64,000 nucleotides of DNA from Mycoplasmataceae bacterium (GTDB lineage Bacteria > Bacillota_I > Bacilli_A > Mycoplasmatales > Mycoplasmoidaceae). The notes beneath the pieces were generated by a model. It saw only the letters and a list, made by a program, of their open reading frames with translations. It made no database searches and was not told the DNA's origin. The stretch covers positions 310,001-374,000 of the forward strand of contig JAHHTH010000001.1 of NCBI GenBank assembly GCA_020024755.1. Direction: 5' to 3'. The position numbers and the translations under genes are program-made. This document shows, piece by piece, positions 63,461-64,000 of the stretch (positions within the stretch are counted from its first letter, which is position 1; the number at the start of each line of letters is the position of its first letter).

Positions 63461-64000
63461 TTATGATATTTTTTTCTTATTAACAAAAGATTGTTTGATA
63501 GTTTCATCATCTATGAAATCTATACTAGCATTAAGAGGGATACCAAATCCTAAACGGTAGATGGGTATTCCAAACTCTAATAAACTATTTTTAATATATT
63601 CAGCTATTACCTCTCCATAAATTGAAAAAGCAGTTGCTATTACTATTTCTTTGATCCCTAATGTCTTAATTTGGTTCTTTAGTTTAGTTAAATCAAAATT
63701 TGTAAAATCTAAATTTTTATTTGGATTGATCATTAAAATATGATAGTATCCTCTAAACATACGAGATTCTTCAATTCTTTGTTGATCTTCTAAATTTGCT
63801 ACTATACATAAAACATTTTCTCTTGTTTGTGAACTACATAACTCACATTTATTACCCATTGCAATTGCATTACAATATTCACAAGCAGATAATTTATTAG
63901 TAGCTTCTTGCAATCTTGAAATGAAGTCTTGTTTGTATTTTAAGTCTTGAGCAAGAAAAAAGTTCGCAATTTTATTTGCGCCCTTTGTTCCTATATTTGG
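63461..64000 (-). CDS. recR: Recombination protein RecR (5' end outside window)
   Basis: 179 residues are visible; only about 20 N-terminal residues are missing. The helix-hairpin-helix part reads PNIGTKGANKIANFFLAQD, the zinc finger has CEYC and CELC (in ACEYCNAIAMGNKCELCSSQ), and the Toprim domain follows with LCIVANLEDQQRIEES and MFRGYYHIL. RecR works with RecO, also encoded in this window, to load RecA at gaps. The stop TAA is followed by a terminator. Confidence 0.95.
   Translation of the reverse strand, partial: PNIGTKGANKIANFFLAQDLKYKQDFISRLQEATNKLSACEYCNAIAMGNKCELCSSQTRENVLCIVANLEDQQRIEESRMFRGYYHILMINPNKNLDFTNFDLTKLKNQIKTLGIKEIVIATAFSIYGEVIAEYIKNSLLEFGIPIYRLGFGIPLNASIDFIDDETIKQSFVNKKKIS

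Overview
This window comes from a wall-less bacterium of the Mollicutes that reads UGA as tryptophan. Almost every gene is broken by in-frame TGA in the standard code but is intact and family-like when TGA is read as Trp (for example clpB, yidC, thrS and all four GH13 enzymes). The DNA is strongly A+T-rich, ClpB and ThrRS are the short mycoplasma forms, and rpmH-rnpA-yidC-ksgA lies near a giant FtsX-type permease, as in the Mycoplasma pneumoniae group (MG463-MG468 neighbourhood). A pneumoniae-group mycoplasma is my best guess; the species is an inference and could be wrong. I see no rRNA, tRNA, CRISPR array or insertion sequence. Most genes are on the minus strand.

Layout. 1-8.1 kb: the 5' part of a large surface protein, clpB with a CIRCE-like operator, an acidic proline-rich protein, a surface-protein pseudogene remnant, a 4-TM protein and a leucine-rich-repeat protein. 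8.2-17.5 kb: a tight five-gene minus-strand unit of ABC ATPase, ABC-2-like permease with a very large predicted ectodomain, a 1149-aa surface protein, an 856-aa lipoprotein and a 229-aa lipoprotein. The members share a short aromatic repeat motif; this is the best candidate here for an undescribed system. 17.6-21.1 kb: ybeY-dgkA-era-recO headed by a type I surface protein. 21.2-25.7 kb: a SWIM/SNF2 helicase and a permease fused to what looks like a decayed ABC ATPase domain. 25.9-33.6 kb: amino-acid permease, rpmG-secE-nusG, an EzrA-like coiled-coil protein, a YqaJ-type nuclease, thiI and a DHH phosphoesterase. 33.7-38.0 kb: rpmH-rnpA-yidC-ksgA-ispE and an RluD-like pseudouridine synthase. 38.0-44 kb: a 1418-aa FtsX-like permease, trxB and a stand-alone GlmU-like acetyltransferase domain.

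44-58.2 kb is a sugar-polymer region: a surface lipoprotein amylase with BspA-like repeats, maltose phosphorylase, two cytosolic GH13 glucosidases, a single-chain beta-phosphoglucomutase/cyclomaltodextrinase fusion, a ROK sugar kinase and a MATE exporter. Together these could cut starch or glycogen outside the cell and convert maltose to glucose and glucose-6-phosphate inside. No sugar importer is in the window. 58.5-60.5 kb holds two adjacent low-complexity proteins with C-terminal membrane anchors, possible cytoskeletal or attachment-structure parts. 60.5-64 kb has thrS, degV and the 3' part of recR.

All starts and stops were read by eye with TGA as Trp. Topologies and residue numbers are approximate, and no database search was possible.
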